From a virus, in IMG/VR virus record IMGVR_UViG_3300020457_000092, positions 1 to 24,491 of that record: a stretch of 24,491 nucleotides of DNA. One strand, 5' to 3'. Shown here piece by piece: positions 22,901 through 24,491 of the stretch. The position numbers were made by a program, and so were the translations under genes. The first letter of the stretch is position 1. Every line of letters begins with the position of its first letter. The notes beneath the pieces are model-generated. The model saw only the letters and a program-made list of their open reading frames with translations, was not told the DNA's origin and made no database searches.

Positions 22901-24491
22901 AGTGGTAATCTAATATTAGGTTCTCTAAATACTGCTAAACAAGTTGGATTTGAAATCCATCACCCAACCAATCCTGTATCACTAAGATTAAAATATGATG
23001 GTGGTGGTAGTGAATTATCACTTGATAATGTCCATCAAAATATGATAAATGATTTAGTTTTTAAGAAAGGTGGCACTGAATATCACAGAATCGGTACTGC
23101 ACTTAACCAAACTTCTGATTTATCAAATAACTTTTTTATAAAATCAAATAATAGTAGTCATGATTTTGTGATACTAGACCATAATAGTAATGCTGAATTT
23201 TACATTGACACTTCAACTAGAAATGTAGGTATAGGAGAATTTCACAAAAACAATTTACCTGACCGAAGACTTCACATATACGATTCTGCTACAGATGATA
23301 GACCAGCGATGGAAGTTTCATCATCTAATAGTAATGGTGCTTCAATACAACTTACTGCTACTAATCCTGGTGTAAAATTTAATGGTAGAGGTAGAGTTTG
23401 GTATGATGGTTCTATGACCATTGATAATGCTGGAGATTCTGCTAGACCAATTAAAATAACAACACTTATAGGAACAGCCGCTGCTGGTAAAGATACTGCT
23501 ATAATCAGAATAGCCCCAAGTGGTAGTACATCAGGATATTTTAATGCACATGGTGGTGTATCAATTGGTAGAAATCATCAAAGAGCTGATTCATCAACAT
23601 CAACAAATTTTATATTACATGTTTCTGAAAGTGCTGACCATGGTTTATTAAAGTTAGAAGGTTCTAAAATAAGTGGTTCATCAACCTCAACTGGTTCGTT
23701 TGGTAGGTTAATACTACCATCGGGAGTTCTTGCAGACAAGAGTGCCCCACATTTAGCATTTGGTGACGGAAATACAGGTTTTTATGAAGCTGGAGATAAT
23801 GTATTATCTGTTGCAATAGCTGGAAATAGAAGATGGTATTTTGCTGCCGATACACTTTATGGTCAAGATGGTGGAGGTCCTGCTTTATTTGCTAAAACTG
23901 CTACTGCGACTCAACCTGTATATTCGTTTGAGGGAGATGCAAATACTGGTATAGGTAAAGCAGCATCAGATACCATATCATTAATTGGTGGTGCTAAAGA
24001 AATTCTTAGAGTATCATCAACATTAGTAAGTGGTTCATCAACCTCAACTGGTTCGTTTGGTGCAGCTGCTATCGGATTAGCTTCACCAGGCGGAGGTTCA
24101 AAATTAAATATTAGAACAAGTTCTAATAGTTCTTATCCTTTACTTATAGAGGGTGATATAGATAATGATGGCGGATATACAGGAATACAATTTGGGTGGA
24201 ATGGTAGTAATTACAATAAAGCCGCTATTCATATAGAAGGAACAAGCGGTAATGTTCAGCCAGACTTACATTTTCTACTTGATAGTGCTGGGGGTGCTTC
24301 TAATGTAGACGCTTCTACAGATAAGAAGATGAGTATATTCAATGATGGCACTGTTGAGTTTCCTGTAGCTAATCAAAAGATAAGTGGCTCATCAACCTCA
24401 ACTGGTTCGTTTGGTAGAATAGAGGGTACGACAGTATCAGCTAGTAACTATGTAGGTCAAATCGGTTCTCGTTATGTTCACTCACAAACAT
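19937..24491 (+). CDS. Giant modular fibre protein (3' end cut by window)
   Basis: An ATG at 19937, with AAGGAG ten bases upstream, opens a frame with no stop to the right edge: at least 1518 residues. The N-terminus, MAQIIKLRRSAVTGNVPTTS followed by QLGLGELAINTADGKIYF, is the N-terminal domain of fibre-type proteins and parallels the 709-residue fibre. The rest is domains separated by 14 in-frame copies of a GSATSTGSFG-type linker. Several intervening domains contain GIGTxSPxxxLHV-like motifs (near 21440, 22170 and 22550), seen in fibres and adhesins of tailed phages. A QYIVSSS...DDTHQFTGSL module (about 21740-21860) is also found in the gp15-like fusion. The C-terminal receptor-binding or chaperone part lies beyond the window. 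From about 22.5 kb, GCT and GGT dominate where the upstream fibre genes prefer GCA and GGA. Confidence 0.85.
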   Translation, partial: MAQIIKLRRSAVTGNVPTTSQLGLGELAINTADGKIYFEKNDGSPTIQTIVTTNSQTTGSIEITGNISGSATSTGSFGSLKIADAHQGTLKINGGLTLAGSGPNINGAGGNVYMVSTNFIVRSNISNDSGDVKVTDNLTVTGNVSGSATSTGSFGFIQVEKDNKIEFKGGVNDISLRNTSSNLLVLRYGANDRIQFGNGAIFVTQYLGANIPSYTFDGMTNYGLAGGNSSISLMAAGNHALTIDSNSNASFRGNVSGSSTSTGSFGRVETPGGVVIDNGNVSGSAISTGSFGRIEATTFDTANVTSTDVSVTNDMTVTGNISGSATSTGSFGRVFAETININTKIDQASLTIGNGSSPFIFNSNNGGIIVGSKTTMRLVSNGLEYLNTSGGTSHKFFTNLNQTLTVTDTLISGSAITTGSFGSLGVGLAAPSVALEVDGTIKQNVIKIRNDGLAGYIEQQGDFGGSTMFIRQLGANHDIRFQTNKGGATTTALAIDGLTHYIGIGTESPSNILHVSTADNIVAKFESTDANATLNLVDNSTSNASTFKRTANDLKILENGGNVLFPGANVKVSGSATSTGSFGSLVVSDAVQGNLTIEGDLIARQYIVSSSVTHLTSSTVSGSSTFGDSMDDTHQFTGSLNVTGSVEVSGHITGSSTSTGSFGRGVVADTLRVNSTDSSTTEMVIKSSDTDHAVFLIKASDGIQGLRIDESSGGDVNLTMRDTSGNADIVFHPGTHSYFNNNGNFGIGTTSPGAKLEVIGDISGSATSTGSFGMVHTEGVRGLDGNYSTALLVPDTLRFGNDTDSEFRRRTSNEVEFRMAGTDMVRINTTGLFVEAGSLEVESGNIIASGNISGSATSTGSFGAGYIDNKLGIGTTSPDEEIHIVGNNASIKWEESGGSIGRLVSQGASSGTSLFTQGSTPLHLATNTQGPSADYSIKLDGSSKNVEFAGNVSGSATSTGSFGKVESDLYKVGNDNFFIGQTAGAPVSSGNLILGSLNTAKQVGFEIHHPTNPVSLRLKYDGGGSELSLDNVHQNMINDLVFKKGGTEYHRIGTALNQTSDLSNNFFIKSNNSSHDFVILDHNSNAEFYIDTSTRNVGIGEFHKNNLPDRRLHIYDSATDDRPAMEVSSSNSNGASIQLTATNPGVKFNGRGRVWYDGSMTIDNAGDSARPIKITTLIGTAAAGKDTAIIRIAPSGSTSGYFNAHGGVSIGRNHQRADSSTSTNFILHVSESADHGLLKLEGSKISGSSTSTGSFGRLILPSGVLADKSAPHLAFGDGNTGFYEAGDNVLSVAIAGNRRWYFAADTLYGQDGGGPALFAKTATATQPVYSFEGDANTGIGKAASDTISLIGGAKEILRVSSTLVSGSSTSTGSFGAAAIGLASPGGGSKLNIRTSSNSSYPLLIEGDIDNDGGYTGIQFGWNGSNYNKAAIHIEGTSGNVQPDLHFLLDSAGGASNVDASTDKKMSIFNDGTVEFPVANQKISGSSTSTGSFGRIEGTTVSASNYVGQIGSRYVHSQT
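20129..24415 (+). repeat. Dispersed linker module, 14 copies, in the giant fibre gene
   Basis: A ~36-base unit encoding NxSGSATSTGSFG recurs with its GGT/GGC/GGA codon at 20141, 20372, 20705, 20783, 20903, 21173, 21656, 21896, 22226, 22496, 22796, 23675, 24032 and 24386. All spacings (78-879 bases) are multiples of three. Many copies are near-identical in DNA, e.g. TCAACTGGTTCGTTTGGT, beyond what the protein requires. A further copy lies in the 709-residue fibre gene near 17920-17955. Confidence 0.9.

Noticed and set aside
20129-24415. Regularly recurring repeats as a CRISPR array
   Set aside because: The copies are part of a single open frame, have variable spacing in multiples of three and encode a constant peptide.

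Overview
The window is a stretch of the late (virion morphogenesis) region of a T4-like tailed phage with a contractile tail. All genes read rightward, packed with overlaps or short gaps, and the DNA is visibly AT-rich. The T4 head genes gp17, gp20, gp21, gp22 and gp23 are recognisable. The AT richness, the phage-encoded ribosomal protein bS21 and the style of the fibre proteins suggest a marine myovirus of the pelagiphage/cyanophage-related T4-like group. A SAR11-type alphaproteobacterial host is plausible, but that is inference. No tRNA, integrase, CRISPR array or insertion sequence was seen.

Layout. (1) Positions 2-2260: a 5'-truncated multidomain enzyme with an HxGH-like nucleotidyltransferase domain, a basic middle domain and a C-terminal part carrying the motifs of a covalent nucleotidyltransferase (RNA/DNA ligase superfamily). 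(2) 2263-6161: a zinc-ribbon protein, the large terminase and the portal. (3) 6212-8748: two unknown proteins at the position of T4 gp67/gp68, the prohead protease, a small unknown protein and bS21. (4) 8749-11690: a structured leader, the acidic scaffold, the major capsid protein and a strong intrinsic terminator. (5) 11718-16659: a new transcription unit with gp13-like and gp14-like neck proteins and a 1086-residue protein whose N-terminus resembles the gp15 tail-sheath stabiliser and whose remainder is fibre-like. (6) 16668-24491: fibre/adhesin-type virion proteins, ending in a giant modular fibre of at least 1518 residues that runs off the right edge.

How the genes fit together. The scaffold and capsid protein build a prohead on the portal, the protease matures it (a T4-type cleavage site is visible in the capsid protein), and the terminase fills it. 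The gp13/14/15-like proteins close the neck and tail, and the fibres contact the host. Relative to T4, the neck block has moved from upstream of gp17 to downstream of gp23, and gp18/gp19 are absent between gp17 and gp20.

The points most worth a second look are the nucleotidyltransferase-ligase fusion with a degenerate HxGH motif, bS21 inside the head-gene block, the sheath-stabiliser/fibre fusion, the 14-copy in-frame linker module in the last fibre gene, a repeated late-promoter-like motif in three intergenic gaps, and the hairpin and direct repeats in the scaffold gene leader.
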